Part shown: positions 19,931-29,427 of the stretch, one piece after another
Position numbering within the stretch: position 1 is the first letter of the stretch
Layout of the letters: every line of letters starts with the position of its first letter
Source of the DNA: an uncultured Eubacteriales bacterium
GTDB taxonomy: Bacteria; Bacillota; Clostridia; Christensenellales; Aristaeellaceae
Direction: 5' to 3'
NCBI GenBank assembly: GCA_902801765.1
Contig: CADCJO010000003.1
Location: forward strand, 54,342 to 118,341
Length of the DNA stretch: 64,000 bases
The notes under the pieces: model-generated
Told to the model about the DNA's origin: nothing
What the model saw: the letters and a program-made list of their open reading frames with translations, nothing else
The model's database searches: none
Program-made: the position numbers and the translations under genes

Positions 19931-20413
19931 TTAATCCGGCAGCACGCTTTGCAGCTCAGTCAGGTGCTTTTGCAGCAGGGTGCGCGCGTCAAGGGTAGAG
20001 GTGGTGGACAGCTGAATCAGGTTTTCCACAGTTTCCAGATCCGTATACAGGGTTGTGAACCGGTCGGCGGATACAAGCCTGCCTCCCTCGCCGCCCGCAA
20101 GAGAAATGCTGAGGCTGTTGAGCTGATCCATGTAATACACATACTGCCGCACGCGGGCAAGGCGGGCGGAGGCGTTGGACGTGACAATGCTGCCCAGCCT
20201 GTCCACCTCGTCGATCGCGGAAGCGCAGGCGCTGTACATGCGCTGACCGATTTGGCCGTGCACTTTGCCCTCGTACCCCATGCTGCGGATTGTGAAAAAG
20301 CCTAATACCGCCGACAAAACGAGCAGCACCGCGCAAAAGATCAGCAGCACGCGGCGCTGCGTTTTCAGGTTTTCATTCGTTACCTGAAAGCGGGGAGTCG
20401 TTTTCCGATACAT
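19931..20413 (-). CDS. Putative single-pass membrane protein, unknown
   Basis: 160 residues. A basic N-terminus (about 1-22), one membrane helix (about 23-43, RVLLIFCAVLLVLSAVLGFF), then an extracytoplasmic, mostly helical domain of about 115 residues without cysteines. GGAGA eight bases before the ATG at 20413 makes this a better start than 20443. It resembles in outline the N-terminal half of germination protein YpeB, but I see no decisive motif. It has its own promoter (20503-20531). Confidence 0.6.
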   Translation of the reverse strand: MYRKTTPRFQVTNENLKTQRRVLLIFCAVLLVLSAVLGFFTIRSMGYEGKVHGQIGQRMYSACASAIDEVDRLGSIVTSNASARLARVRQYVYYMDQLNSLSISLAGGEGGRLVSADRFTTLYTDLETVENLIQLSTTSTLDARTLLQKHLTELQSVLPD

Positions 20414-20502
20414 AGCAAAATTCTCCTTCTTTCGCCCATTCAAGTGGGGGCTTGCTTCCGAATTGACGCCATTTTTACTTCAAATGTGGGCGCCGTGAAC
20501 CT

Positions 20503-20531
20503 ATTATAGCACACTTTGCCGTCTTTCGTAA
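20503..20531 (-). promoter_or_regulatory. Promoter of the single-pass membrane protein
   Basis: Minus strand: -35 TTACGA (20526-20531), 17-bp spacer, TATAAT (20503-20508) preceded by TGC, an extended -10. Confidence 0.6.
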
Positions 20532-20611
20532 AGCGCTTCGCCAAAACTGGACAGCTTTCGCATCCGTTTCCGCGGGCTTTACAATTTGTTCACGTTTTTT
20601 TCAGCTGTATG

Positions 20612-20620
20612 TGCTATAAT
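20612..20620 (+). promoter_or_regulatory. Extended -10 promoter of the Gld-type ABC operon
   Basis: TGCTATAAT with no good -35; about 40 nt before the ATPase start. It is divergent from the promoter at 20503-20531. Confidence 0.5.
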
Positions 20621-20660
20621 AATCTGGCAATTTGGAAGCCAAAACGCGGGAGGCGTACCG

Positions 20661-21593
20661 ATGATTGCTTTTGACCATGTATCCAAACGCTATGGCGCGC
20701 TGAACGCCTTGCAGGACATTACGTTTTCCGTGCCCAAAGGGCAGGTGCTTGGCCTGCTGGGGCAGAACGGCGCGGGCAAAACCACAGCCATGAATATTCT
20801 GACCGGGTGCCTGGCGCCCTCCAGCGGCAGCGTGTCCATCGGCGGAAAGGATGTGCTCCTTCATCCGCGGGAAGCCAAGCGGATGATCGGGTATCTGCCG
20901 GAAGCTGCCCCGGTGTACGATGAAATGACCGTGCGCGCTTATCTTCGCTTCGCATGCGAATTGAAGGAAGTGGAGAGAAAAGCAATGAACGGTCATGTGG
21001 AAGCGGTAGCGGAAAAGACGGGCTTATCGGACGTGCTGGACAGAAAAATCGGAAATCTTTCCAAGGGTTATCGCCAGCGTACCGGCGTGGCCCAGGCGCT
21101 GTGCGGCACGCCGGAGGTGATCGTGCTGGACGAGCCCACCGCGGGCCTGGACCCCCGGCAGAACAGCGAAATGCGAAATCTGATTCTGTCCCTGGCAGGC
21201 GAGCACACCATCCTTTTTTCTTCGCATATTCTCAGCGAGGTGCAGGCGGTATGCAGCCGCGTGATTATCCTGCACCACGGTAAAATGATCTGCGACAAGG
21301 CGCTGCGCGATTTGCAAAGCAAGGAACACAGGCTGCGCGTGGTCATCGACAGCCGCGATGAAAAGCTGCTGTCCGCCCTGCGCCAGCTGCACAGCGTGCT
21401 GCGGGTGGAAATCGAAGCCAATCCAAACCCTGGCCTGACCCAGGCCGTGCTGACGGTTGACGGCAGCGGGCTGGCGGAGCGCGAGCTGTTTACCCTTTTG
21501 TCCGCTCTGCAGACGCCGCTGCTTCGCCTCTCCCCTGTGGAGGACAGCCTGGAGGACGTGTTCCTGCGGGCGACAATGGACGAAACGGTGTAA
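20661..21593 (+). CDS. ABC transporter ATP-binding protein (GldA-like)
   Basis: 310-residue ATPase of a multigene ABC-2 system. Walker A GLLGQNGAGKTT, signature LSKGYRQR, Walker B VIVLDEPTAGLDP and H-loop ILFSSHIL are all intact, followed by a C-terminal extension of about 90 residues typical of GldA-like ATPases. ATG at 20661 after GGGAGGCG. It heads a four-gene set with a permease, a GldG-like protein and a DUF4340 protein, the standard order for these systems; the substrate is unknown. Confidence 0.92.
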   Translation: MIAFDHVSKRYGALNALQDITFSVPKGQVLGLLGQNGAGKTTAMNILTGCLAPSSGSVSIGGKDVLLHPREAKRMIGYLPEAAPVYDEMTVRAYLRFACELKEVERKAMNGHVEAVAEKTGLSDVLDRKIGNLSKGYRQRTGVAQALCGTPEVIVLDEPTAGLDPRQNSEMRNLILSLAGEHTILFSSHILSEVQAVCSRVIILHHGKMICDKALRDLQSKEHRLRVVIDSRDEKLLSALRQLHSVLRVEIEANPNPGLTQAVLTVDGSGLAERELFTLLSALQTPLLRLSPVEDSLEDVFLRATMDETV

Positions 21594-21733
21594 GCGGAGC
21601 GGGACGCGGAAGGCGGGAGATTTCCACGGCCTTTCATCGGGTTATCCATCGGACTGCCGACCCTGAGCCCTTGGCAGATACCTGACCTGACAGCGATTCA
21701 TTCCTTGCTCCTTACCGATCATGGAGGTTTTTT

Positions 21734-22444
21734 ATGTTCGCCATTTACCGGCGTGAAGTGCAAAGCTATTTCTACACATCGGCCGCCTATGTGTTCCTGG
21801 GCGTTTTTCTGACACTGGGAAGTATCTTTTTCGGGGTAACGAATCTGGCCTCGCGCTCCGGGAATCTGCTGGCGCTGTTTGCTGAGCTGAGTTATCTTTG
21901 GATGCTGCTTTCCCCCATTCTCACCATGCGCCTGATTGCAGGCGAGCGGCAGCGGAATACGGATCAGATGCTGTTTTCGTCGCCCTGCCCATTGAGCGGA
22001 ATGGTGCTGGGCAAGTATTTGGCCGCGTGCACGGTGCTCCTGCTGGCGGTGGCGTGCAGCGTGATGTACGCGCTGGTTGTGGCGGTTTACGGCAAACTGT
22101 ATATCGGCGAAACAGTCGTAGGATACCTGGGGCTGGTGCTGCACGGCTGTGCGTTCATCGCGCTGGATTTATTCGTGTCCTGCTTTGCCAAAAGCCAGAT
22201 GACCGCCGTGGTGCTGGGGATCGGCGTCAACCTGCTGGTCTGGATGTCCGACGTGCTGGCGAGGGCCGTCACAATCGAGCGCATCAGCCAGGCGCTGAAT
22301 TTCATCAGCCTTTACCAGCGTCTGTCCCCCTTCGTGCGCGGGCAGCTGAGCCTGAGCAGCGTGGTATATTATCTGCTGTTTATCGTGGTTATGATATTCT
22401 TGAGCGTGCGGGCGCTGGACGCCCGCCGGTGGAGCGAGGCGTGA
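21734..22444 (+). CDS. ABC-2 permease (GldF-like)
   Basis: 236 residues with six hydrophobic helices and the N-terminal MFAIYRREVQSYFYTSAAYVF found in this permease group. GGAGG precedes the ATG. Expected to be the membrane channel partner of the ATPase at 20661-21593. The 140 bases before it hold nothing I recognise. Confidence 0.88.
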   Translation: MFAIYRREVQSYFYTSAAYVFLGVFLTLGSIFFGVTNLASRSGNLLALFAELSYLWMLLSPILTMRLIAGERQRNTDQMLFSSPCPLSGMVLGKYLAACTVLLLAVACSVMYALVVAVYGKLYIGETVVGYLGLVLHGCAFIALDLFVSCFAKSQMTAVVLGIGVNLLVWMSDVLARAVTIERISQALNFISLYQRLSPFVRGQLSLSSVVYYLLFIVVMIFLSVRALDARRWSEA

Positions 22445-22449
22445 CCGGC

Positions 22450-23919
22450 ATGAAGAAACAAAATGCCCTGTGGAACAGAATCATCAGCAGCCGGAAGCTG
22501 CGCTGCGGCGGTTTCTCCGTCGTGCTGACCGCTTTTCTGGTGCTGCTGACAGCGCTGGTGGCAGCGCTGTGTGATGGACTGGAAAACCGCTTCGCTTTGC
22601 AGGCGGACTATTCATTCAACGGCGCCACTTCCCAGGGGGAAATCACGCGAAACGCGATTGCCCAATTGGAAAAGGACGTGCGCATCTATGCCGTTGTGCC
22701 GGAAAGCGGAGCCGATGAAAACCTGCTGTCCCTCCTGAACCGGTACGACGCGTCCTCCGAGCATTTGACTGTGAGCAGGGAAAGTCTGATGAAAAACCCG
22801 GTGCTCAAATCCCATTTTACCGACGCCGCTGGAAGCAATCAGGTGACGGACGACTGTCTGATCGTCAATTGCCAGGAAACCGGCCTGTCCCGCGTACTGG
22901 CAGAATCAGACTTTTCCTATCGTTCCTTCAATATGGAATCCGGTTTTTTTGACGAAGTCATGCTTTCCTACGAAAAGGCCATCACGGAAGCCATCCTGTA
23001 TGTGACCCAGGAAAGCGTCCCCACCATCCAGGTTCTTTCCGGCCACAGAGAAAAGAGCCATGACGATACGGACGTGCTGGAGGAAACGCTGACTGAATCC
23101 AATTATAGGATCACCCGCGTGAATCTGGCCGCAGGGGACAAGCTGAACCCGGCTGACCCGCTGATGATCCTTGCTCCGCAGTACGACCTGACGGAGGATG
23201 AACTGAACATCCTGATCGCCTTTGCCCAGGCAGGAGGAGATTTCTTCTTTGCTTCGGAGTACAGCGCGCCTGCCGATCTGAACAATTTCAACGCGCTGCT
23301 GCGCGCTTACGGGATTGAACAGCTGCCCGGCCTGACAGTGGCAAAGGAAGAAGATGTAAACAGCTATTATGCCGATTATCCTGTCATCCTCATGCCGGCT
23401 ATGCAGGATACGGACGTGACCCACAGCCTGGTTTCAGCGCATGAAACCATCCTGCTGATTTCGGAGGCGCGGGCCTTTCGCATTCAGGAGCCCCAGCCGG
23501 ACGGCGTGATGGCGTATCCGCTGCTGATGACCGGGGAAGCCTATCTGCGCGCCGCCATGAACGGCGACGACACCGTGGAGCAGCAGCCCGGCGACGCGGA
23601 AGGCCGGTTCGCCGTGTCCGTCTGGTCGGACAAAATGTTTGAGGATGGCACCGTGTCCCATTTCTTTACGCTGGGCGACTGCAACGTCATCATGGATTAT
23701 TGGATGCAGATGAACACTTCCTCCACGGCCTTCCTGCTGCAAATCATCCATTCCCTCCAGGAAAAAGAGCCCGTCAGTCTCGATATCCTGCCCAAGCCCG
23801 CTCAGCGCGAAAGCCTCTCCCTGGGCGACATCACCCCCGCTGTGATCGTGATCGTCATGCTGCCGCTGCTGGTTCTGCTGGGGGCTTTGCTGGTGCTGAT
23901 TCCCCGAAAGAATATGTAA
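22450..23919 (+). CDS. GldG-like ABC system protein
   Basis: 489 residues: an N-terminal membrane helix (about 20-45), a large extracytoplasmic domain of the GldG/ABC-type uncharacterised family (ADYSFNGATSQGEITRNAI, then a stretch with IQVLSGHREKSHDDTD), and a C-terminal membrane helix ending LVLIPRKNM. A GTG at 22441 overlapping the permease stop is an alternative start. In Bacteroidetes GldFG work with GldA; in Firmicutes this set is uncharacterised. Confidence 0.82.
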   Translation: MKKQNALWNRIISSRKLRCGGFSVVLTAFLVLLTALVAALCDGLENRFALQADYSFNGATSQGEITRNAIAQLEKDVRIYAVVPESGADENLLSLLNRYDASSEHLTVSRESLMKNPVLKSHFTDAAGSNQVTDDCLIVNCQETGLSRVLAESDFSYRSFNMESGFFDEVMLSYEKAITEAILYVTQESVPTIQVLSGHREKSHDDTDVLEETLTESNYRITRVNLAAGDKLNPADPLMILAPQYDLTEDELNILIAFAQAGGDFFFASEYSAPADLNNFNALLRAYGIEQLPGLTVAKEEDVNSYYADYPVILMPAMQDTDVTHSLVSAHETILLISEARAFRIQEPQPDGVMAYPLLMTGEAYLRAAMNGDDTVEQQPGDAEGRFAVSVWSDKMFEDGTVSHFFTLGDCNVIMDYWMQMNTSSTAFLLQIIHSLQEKEPVSLDILPKPAQRESLSLGDITPAVIVIVMLPLLVLLGALLVLIPRKNM

Positions 23920-23970
23920 TACGCAACTCATATTTTACATTTTAACAAAATAGAATTGGAATAGCATAAC

Positions 23971-25443
23971 ATGGAAAAAGCTCCGAAAAAAAAAGCCCGC
24001 CGCCCGCTGCGCGGTCGAACGGTTCTGGCGCTGCTTTTGTGCGCCTGCGCGGTGACAGGCGGCGCGGTTCTTCTGCTGCGTTCTCTGCCCCATGGTTTGC
24101 CACTTCCCGAAGAAAAGGAAACGATCCTGCTGCTGGCCCGCCCGGCAGAGGAAATTTCTTCTGTCGTAATCGCGCCGCGGGACAGCGCCGCGTATCCGCT
24201 CGTCCGAAAGGAGGGCGGGTTTGTGCTGCAAGGGCAGGAAAACGCGGAGCTGCGCGCGTCGGTGATGGATGAAATTACGCTGTCGCTGGGCAAGGTACCC
24301 GCAGAAGCGGTGGTACTGACCGAGCTGAACCCCGCCCAGGGCTTGACAAAGGCGGCGTTCGGCCTGGAACCGCCGCAGGCGCGGATCAGCATCATCTATC
24401 AGGATGGAGAAACGAAGGAACTGCTGCTGGGCGACCTGGCCCCCAATGAGGACAGGCCCCAGCGTTATTGTATGATCGCGGGCGACCCCAGGCTGTATAC
24501 GATGCTGGAAGCGGACAGCACGGTATTCTTCCATGAAATGGAATACCTGCTGGCCTTTGATCAGCCGTCCATCGACCCGTCGCTGCTGGACAGCATTGAC
24601 GTTACAGGCGGCGTGGTATGGCAGGCCGACTATACCCCCTCCGGCTGGCTGATGGAAAAGCCGTTTCGTTATCCCCTTTCCCTGACGCGAATGGACGCCC
24701 TGCTGAATCGCATCGAAAATATGGGCTTTGAAGCGCTGCTGGGGGACGAAGCATCGGTGGATCTGGCTGCCTACGGCCTGGACACCCCCGAAGTGACGGT
24801 CAAGCTGACTCAGGCCGCGACGATGATTACCGGCGAAACCGAGAACGGCCAGCAGGTTGCTTTTCCCGTAGCTGAACGCGAATATCTTCTGAAGTTAGGA
24901 AAGGATACCGGAAAAAGCGGTGTATATCTCAGCTGGGAGGGCAGGGTGTTCAAGGCCAGCAATTTCCTGCTGGGCTTCTGGAAAACGCTGAATCCCCGCG
25001 ATCTGGTGCTGCTCAATCCCATCAACCTGCAAGTGAACGATTTAAGCGAAGTAAGCGTTGCTGCGCCGGGCATTTCCGCAGCGTTTGCGGTGCGGATGGT
25101 GGAAAGCATCGCGGAAAACAACCAGATCGCTACCGACGAATACGGCCAAACGCTGTACGACATGGCCGTGCGCCGCGCGGGTGAAGCCAACGACATGGAT
25201 GCGGAAGCGTTCGCGGCGTGGTATACGAAGCTGGCGTCGCTGTCCGGCGATGGGACGCTGCCGGAAAGCTTTACGCTGTCCGGTGAAAGCCGCGCCACGG
25301 TCATCCTGACCAACAGCCATTTGACCCGCGCCATTGACTTTTATCCTTACGACGCGCTCCACGACGCCATGGCGGTGGACGGCGTCGCCCTGTTCTATAT
25401 CCAGAAGGAGCGGGTGGATCAGATTCTTTCCGCGGTTCCATAA
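23971..25443 (+). CDS. DUF4340 domain protein of the Gld-type ABC operon
   Basis: 490 residues, a lysine/arginine-rich N-terminus, one membrane helix (about 17-36), then a long extracytoplasmic part with repeated beta-rich units (for example TKAAFGLEPPQARISIIYQDGE and AAYGLDTPEVTVKL) characteristic of DUF4340. It is the usual fourth member of GldA/F/G-like operons. Function unknown; probably part of the same envelope complex. Confidence 0.8.
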   Translation: MEKAPKKKARRPLRGRTVLALLLCACAVTGGAVLLLRSLPHGLPLPEEKETILLLARPAEEISSVVIAPRDSAAYPLVRKEGGFVLQGQENAELRASVMDEITLSLGKVPAEAVVLTELNPAQGLTKAAFGLEPPQARISIIYQDGETKELLLGDLAPNEDRPQRYCMIAGDPRLYTMLEADSTVFFHEMEYLLAFDQPSIDPSLLDSIDVTGGVVWQADYTPSGWLMEKPFRYPLSLTRMDALLNRIENMGFEALLGDEASVDLAAYGLDTPEVTVKLTQAATMITGETENGQQVAFPVAEREYLLKLGKDTGKSGVYLSWEGRVFKASNFLLGFWKTLNPRDLVLLNPINLQVNDLSEVSVAAPGISAAFAVRMVESIAENNQIATDEYGQTLYDMAVRRAGEANDMDAEAFAAWYTKLASLSGDGTLPESFTLSGESRATVILTNSHLTRAIDFYPYDALHDAMAVDGVALFYIQKERVDQILSAVP

Positions 25444-25461
25444 ATTTCTTCGGTTTCCTTC

Positions 25462-25490
25462 TTTTCATCTGATCGCAATTGGGTTATAAT
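25462..25490 (+). promoter_or_regulatory. Promoter of galM
   Basis: -35 TTTTCA (25462-25467), 17-bp spacer, -10 TATAAT (25485-25490). Confidence 0.5.
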
Positions 25491-25528
25491 GGCATTAAGC
25501 AATCCATTTCAAAGGAGAAGATGAGTTC

Positions 25529-26575
25529 ATGAGCATCACCCAAAAGCCCTTCGGCATCGACCAGATTGGCCGCCAGATGACCCTGTACACCATGACCAAC
25601 AAGCTGGGCGCGTCCGTGTCCGTGCTGGATTTCGGGGCGCATATCGTGTCCGTGAAGGTGCCGGACAGGAACGGAAAGCTGGGCGAAGTATGCCTGGGCT
25701 TTGACACCCTGGAGGAATACGACCAGAAGCCCTCCTTCCTGGGCGCAACCATCGGCCGCGTGGGCAACCGCATCGGCGGAGCGAAGTTCACCCTGAACGG
25801 CACGGAATACACCCTGTTTAAAAACGACGGGCCCAACACCCTCCACGGCGGCCGCGAAGGCTTCGACAAGAAATGGTGGCGGGGCGAAACCCTGGAAGCC
25901 GACGGCGAGGACGCCGTGATCTTCACCTACGTCGCCCACGACATGGAGGAGGGCTTCCCCGGCAAGCTGCACGTGCAGGTCACCTTCGCCTGGGACGATC
26001 AATGCAGGCTCTCCATCCGCTACCTGGCCCAGAGCGACAAGGATACCGTGGTGAACCTGACCAACCATTCCTATTGGAACCTGTCCGACAAGGCCACCAT
26101 GCTGGATCATACCCTGCAGGTCAACGCCGACTGCGTCACTGACGTGGACGAAGGACTTATTCCCACCGGCGAATACCTGGCCGTGGACGGCACGCCGCTG
26201 GATCTGCGCGCGCCGAAAAAAATCGGCGACGGCGTGGCCCGGCGCAAGGAATGCCGCCTGATCGACGCGGTAGACGGCTACGACGTGAACTATGTATTGA
26301 ACGGCGAAGGCATGAAGGAAGCGGGCGTCCTGCGCGATCCGGAAAGCGGCCGGGAGATGCGCGTGCTGACCACGGAACCCGGCATGCAGGTGTATTCCGG
26401 CCAGGGCCTGAACACCACGGGCCACGGCGGCAAGGTCTACGGCGCTTACGCGGGCGTCGCCCTGGAAACTCAGCATTATCCCGACAGCCCCAACCATGAA
26501 AACTTCCCCACCATCACCCTGAAAGCCGGGGACTCTTACCAGACCACCACTGTATACGCTTTCAGCGTGAAATAA
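25529..26575 (+). CDS. galM: Aldose 1-epimerase (mutarotase)
   Basis: Interconverts alpha and beta anomers of galactose and glucose in the cytoplasm. 348 residues. Family motifs: GRVGNRIGGAKFTLNG, NDGPNTLHGGREGFDKKWW with the catalytic His, VNLTNHSYWNLS with the second His, and the late VALETQHYPDSPNHENFP with the catalytic Glu. The ATG at 25529 follows AAAGGAGAAG; another ATG at 25521 opens a three-codon frame only. Single gene with its own promoter and a terminator shared with the convergent gene. Confidence 0.95.
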   Translation: MSITQKPFGIDQIGRQMTLYTMTNKLGASVSVLDFGAHIVSVKVPDRNGKLGEVCLGFDTLEEYDQKPSFLGATIGRVGNRIGGAKFTLNGTEYTLFKNDGPNTLHGGREGFDKKWWRGETLEADGEDAVIFTYVAHDMEEGFPGKLHVQVTFAWDDQCRLSIRYLAQSDKDTVVNLTNHSYWNLSDKATMLDHTLQVNADCVTDVDEGLIPTGEYLAVDGTPLDLRAPKKIGDGVARRKECRLIDAVDGYDVNYVLNGEGMKEAGVLRDPESGREMRVLTTEPGMQVYSGQGLNTTGHGGKVYGAYAGVALETQHYPDSPNHENFPTITLKAGDSYQTTTVYAFSVK

Positions 26576-26614
26576 TACAAAATATACTCGTCAACGAATT
26601 ACAATACCGTGTGA

Positions 26615-26713
26615 AACCCCTCAGTCGGCTACGCCGACAGCTCCCCTGATAGGGGAGCCTATATTTGCCTCCCCTATCAGGGGAGGTGCCCCCGCAGGGG
26701 GCGGAGAGGTTTT
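26615..26713. repeat. Palindromic intergenic repeat (AACCCCTCAG...GGAGAGGTTT)
   Basis: About 99 bp with nested inverted repeats: outer AAACCCCTC with GAGAGGTTT, then TCGGCTACGCCGA, CTCCCCTGATAGGGGAG, CTCCCCTATCAGGGGAG and CCCCCGCAGGGGG. I recall very similar sequences scattered between genes in many Clostridia. No gene. It lies downstream of galM and may contribute to termination. Confidence 0.75.
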
Positions 26714-26747
26714 GCCATACGCTGGACAAATGGAATCGGCAATGAAT

Positions 26748-26791
26748 AAAAAGCCTTTGCAGGAATGGAAATCTTCTTGCAAAGGCTTTTT
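26748..26791. terminator. Bidirectional terminator, galM / NAGPA-like gene
   Basis: AAAAAGCCTTTGCA and TGCAAAGGCTTTTT form a perfect 14-bp stem, extended by four further pairs, with T-runs on both strands. It sits between convergent genes. Confidence 0.85.
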
Positions 26792-26793
26792 CT

Positions 26794-28350
26794 TTATGGA
26801 ATCATGATCTGCTCGGAAATGCCGAAGCCGCTCATGCTGCCAACGCTGCGGGTGCTGTTGGCGGATTTATTGATTTTCTTGCCCATGAACATGAGGCAGG
26901 CCGTGCCGCCACCATCCAGGTTGATGGCCTCCTGCACGCCATGCTCCTTCATGTTGTCGGCCAGCCAGTTCAGGAACACGCCCTTGGAACGGCCGCTGTC
27001 GCCCATACGGCCTTCCACGCAGAGCACGTAATAATGCCAGGGTTCGATCATGCCCATGGCCATGCGCGGTTCACGGTAGGAATAGTATTCATCCCGCAGC
27101 ATAAATTCGCTCAGTTCCCCATCCCGCAGCAGCGTCGGGCCGAAAGCATAGGTGCTCACCACGCCCATGTCCAGGTATTCCTGGGCGGTGTGGGCGGAGG
27201 CGGGGTAGGTTTTCATGCTGCCGTCAGGGAACACGGCCAGCACGTCCAGGTTCGGGAAGGACTCCCGGCTCCAGGTTTTGTCGTAAATGATCTGCCGGTT
27301 CCGGATCACGACGCCCGGCGGGATGCCCTTGTCCTTTTCCTCGATGCGGAAGCCGAAGTGGTCGTCGTTGAAGGCCAGCACCATGCCATATTTCTCCACA
27401 AACTTTGCGGGCTGAATCATGGCTGTGCCGGGGTTCTTTGTGCCGTTGACATAGGACAGCAGCGGGGACGCCGGGCTGGCATGCACATCGGCCTCATACC
27501 AGGTCAGCACTTCTTTTTTGTCCTCGTACCGCCGCAGCACGATGGAAAGGGAGGACGTGACATAAATCCACACGCCCTCGTTTTCGTCCACGTACACGTA
27601 TTCGCCGGTGTCCGCGTCATCGGAAAGGAAGCCTTCCCCGTTCAGCGGCGGCATGAGGGCGTTGATGTCCAAAGGCGGCTTGGGCGTGGGCGGCACGGAG
27701 GAGGGCCGCGGTGCGTTCTTCGTTTTCACCGCGTTCCCGGAATACACCAGCGCCTGCAATATGGGGTCGGCTTCGCCCGTTTCAGGCAAGCCATTGGCCT
27801 TCTGCAATTGCTTTACCCGGTTGACCGTGACCTCGTTGTATTCGTCACTGAGGTTTTCGGAATTGAAGTATCCCAGCCAGTACATGGCCTTTTTCAGCTT
27901 TTGCACCGCATCGCCGGTCATGCCCTCGGTGAGCGTTTCATAAGGGGATGTATCATAGGGGAAGGGTGTGGGTTCCGGGGTGGCGGTGGGCACAGGCGTG
28001 GGCGGCGGGACAGGAGAGGGGGACGGCGCGGTATCCGTGCCCACGGCGTTGCCGGAGAACACCAATTCCTGCAAGGCCGCGTCGGCGATGCCCGTTTGCT
28101 TGAGGCCGTTGTTCTTTTGCAGCTTCTTCACCCGGTCGGCGGTGGTGGCGGTGTAAGTGCCGTCCAAATCCTCGGTGCTGAAATAGCCCAGCCAGAACAT
28201 GGCTTTCTTGAACCGCTGCACGTCGTCGCCCTTGGAACCGTATTTCAGTTCCCGGTACTCCTCGGAAACGGCGGGCGTAAATAAGCCGCAAAGCAGCAGG
28301 GCGCAAAGCCCTGCTGCTATCATTTTTTTCACAATATGCTTACCGCGCAT
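26794..28350 (-). CDS. Secreted NAGPA-like phosphodiester glycosidase with two peptidoglycan-binding repeats
   Basis: 518 residues. After a signal peptide (about 1-29) come two peptidoglycan_binding_1 repeats (about 34-98, LKYGSKGDDVQRFKKAMFWLGY; and about 140-205, LTEGMTGDAVQKLKKAMYWLGY), separated by proline-threonine linkers. The C-terminal part matches the NAGPA/DUF2233 fold, with VVIRNRQIIYD and AINLDGGGTACLMFMGKK. The enzyme should act on glycosyl phosphodiesters of wall polymers. It is last in the polyamine operon; its start overlaps potD by 11 bases, so co-translation is likely. A GTG six codons on could also start it. Confidence 0.85.
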   Translation of the reverse strand: MRGKHIVKKMIAAGLCALLLCGLFTPAVSEEYRELKYGSKGDDVQRFKKAMFWLGYFSTEDLDGTYTATTADRVKKLQKNNGLKQTGIADAALQELVFSGNAVGTDTAPSPSPVPPPTPVPTATPEPTPFPYDTSPYETLTEGMTGDAVQKLKKAMYWLGYFNSENLSDEYNEVTVNRVKQLQKANGLPETGEADPILQALVYSGNAVKTKNAPRPSSVPPTPKPPLDINALMPPLNGEGFLSDDADTGEYVYVDENEGVWIYVTSSLSIVLRRYEDKKEVLTWYEADVHASPASPLLSYVNGTKNPGTAMIQPAKFVEKYGMVLAFNDDHFGFRIEEKDKGIPPGVVIRNRQIIYDKTWSRESFPNLDVLAVFPDGSMKTYPASAHTAQEYLDMGVVSTYAFGPTLLRDGELSEFMLRDEYYSYREPRMAMGMIEPWHYYVLCVEGRMGDSGRSKGVFLNWLADNMKEHGVQEAINLDGGGTACLMFMGKKINKSANSTRSVGSMSGFGISEQIMIP

Positions 28351-29386
28351 TCTTGACCTGGCTCCAGAAAGAATTGTAGATCGTCAGGAAGTTGTCGGGA
28401 ATGTCGTGGAAGAATTCGCAGCGGTCGATCACTTCCTGGGAAGGATTGATGGTGGGGTTCTCGGTGTAATCCTCGCCCATCAGCTCGATAGCCGCGGCGT
28501 TGGGGGAAGAATACCAGATGTATTCACAGTTCATCTGGGCGATGTCGGGGCGGCACAGGAAGTTGATCAGCTTTTCCGCGTTTTCCTTGTTCTTGGCGGT
28601 GGCAGGGATGACCATGGGGTCGATCCACACGTTGCTGCCTTCCATGGGCACAACGTAGTCCAGGTCTTCATTCAGTTCCATGGCATAGAGCGCGTCACCA
28701 GAATACACAACAGCCAGGGCGGCTTCACCCGCCACCATCTTGTCCTTGGTTTCGTCCACGTAATAAGCCTTCACGATGGGCTTCTGCTCGATCAGCTTAT
28801 CGGCGGCGGCCTTCAGCTCGGTGATGTCGCGGCTGTTCATGGAGTAGCCCAGGTATTTGAGGGTGACGCCCAGGGTGTCGCGGATGGAATCCAGCATGAA
28901 AATGCTGTCGGCGTACTTGTCGTTCCACAGGATGCTCCAGGAATCCACGGGATCATCCACCAGCTTGGTGTTGTACAGGATGCCCACGGTGCCCCACATG
29001 AAGGGAACGGAATACTTGTTTTCGGGGTCGTAGTCCGCGTTCAGCTGATTGGGGTCGATGTTGGTGATGTTGGGGATATTGTCCATATTGATTTCCGCCA
29101 GCATGTTTTCCGCGATCATGCGCTCCACGCAGTAATCGGAGGGGAACACCAGGTCATAAGCGCCGGGGCTGACGCGCACCTGCACCATCATGTCCTCGTT
29201 GGTGGTGAAGTACATTTTGTTCACGTGAATGCCCGTTTCCTGCTCGAAAATTTCAAAAACGGTTTCGTCCATGTAGTCATACCAGTTGTACACGTTCACC
29301 ACTTCCTGAGCGGCGAAAGCGCTGTTCAGGGGCAACATGGACAGGCACAGCACCAGGGCGAGGGCCAGAGAGACGATCTTTTTCAT
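28340..29386 (-). CDS. potD: Spermidine/putrescine ABC transporter, substrate-binding protein
   Basis: 348-residue extracytoplasmic polyamine-binding protein, with a signal peptide (MKKIVSLALALVLCLSMLPLNSAFA; no lipobox cysteine at the expected place) and the PotD/PotF hallmarks VNVYNWYDYMDE at the mature start and YDLVFPSDYCVERM. Last transporter gene of the potABC-hydrolase-potD operon. The missing lipobox is odd for a Gram-positive binding protein, which is normally lipid-anchored. Confidence 0.93.
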   Translation of the reverse strand: MKKIVSLALALVLCLSMLPLNSAFAAQEVVNVYNWYDYMDETVFEIFEQETGIHVNKMYFTTNEDMMVQVRVSPGAYDLVFPSDYCVERMIAENMLAEINMDNIPNITNIDPNQLNADYDPENKYSVPFMWGTVGILYNTKLVDDPVDSWSILWNDKYADSIFMLDSIRDTLGVTLKYLGYSMNSRDITELKAAADKLIEQKPIVKAYYVDETKDKMVAGEAALAVVYSGDALYAMELNEDLDYVVPMEGSNVWIDPMVIPATAKNKENAEKLINFLCRPDIAQMNCEYIWYSSPNAAAIELMGEDYTENPTINPSQEVIDRCEFFHDIPDNFLTIYNSFWSQVKNAR

Positions 29387-29427
29387 GGGTCATTACCTCC
29401 ATATATGAAATTCATTGACCGCGTTGT

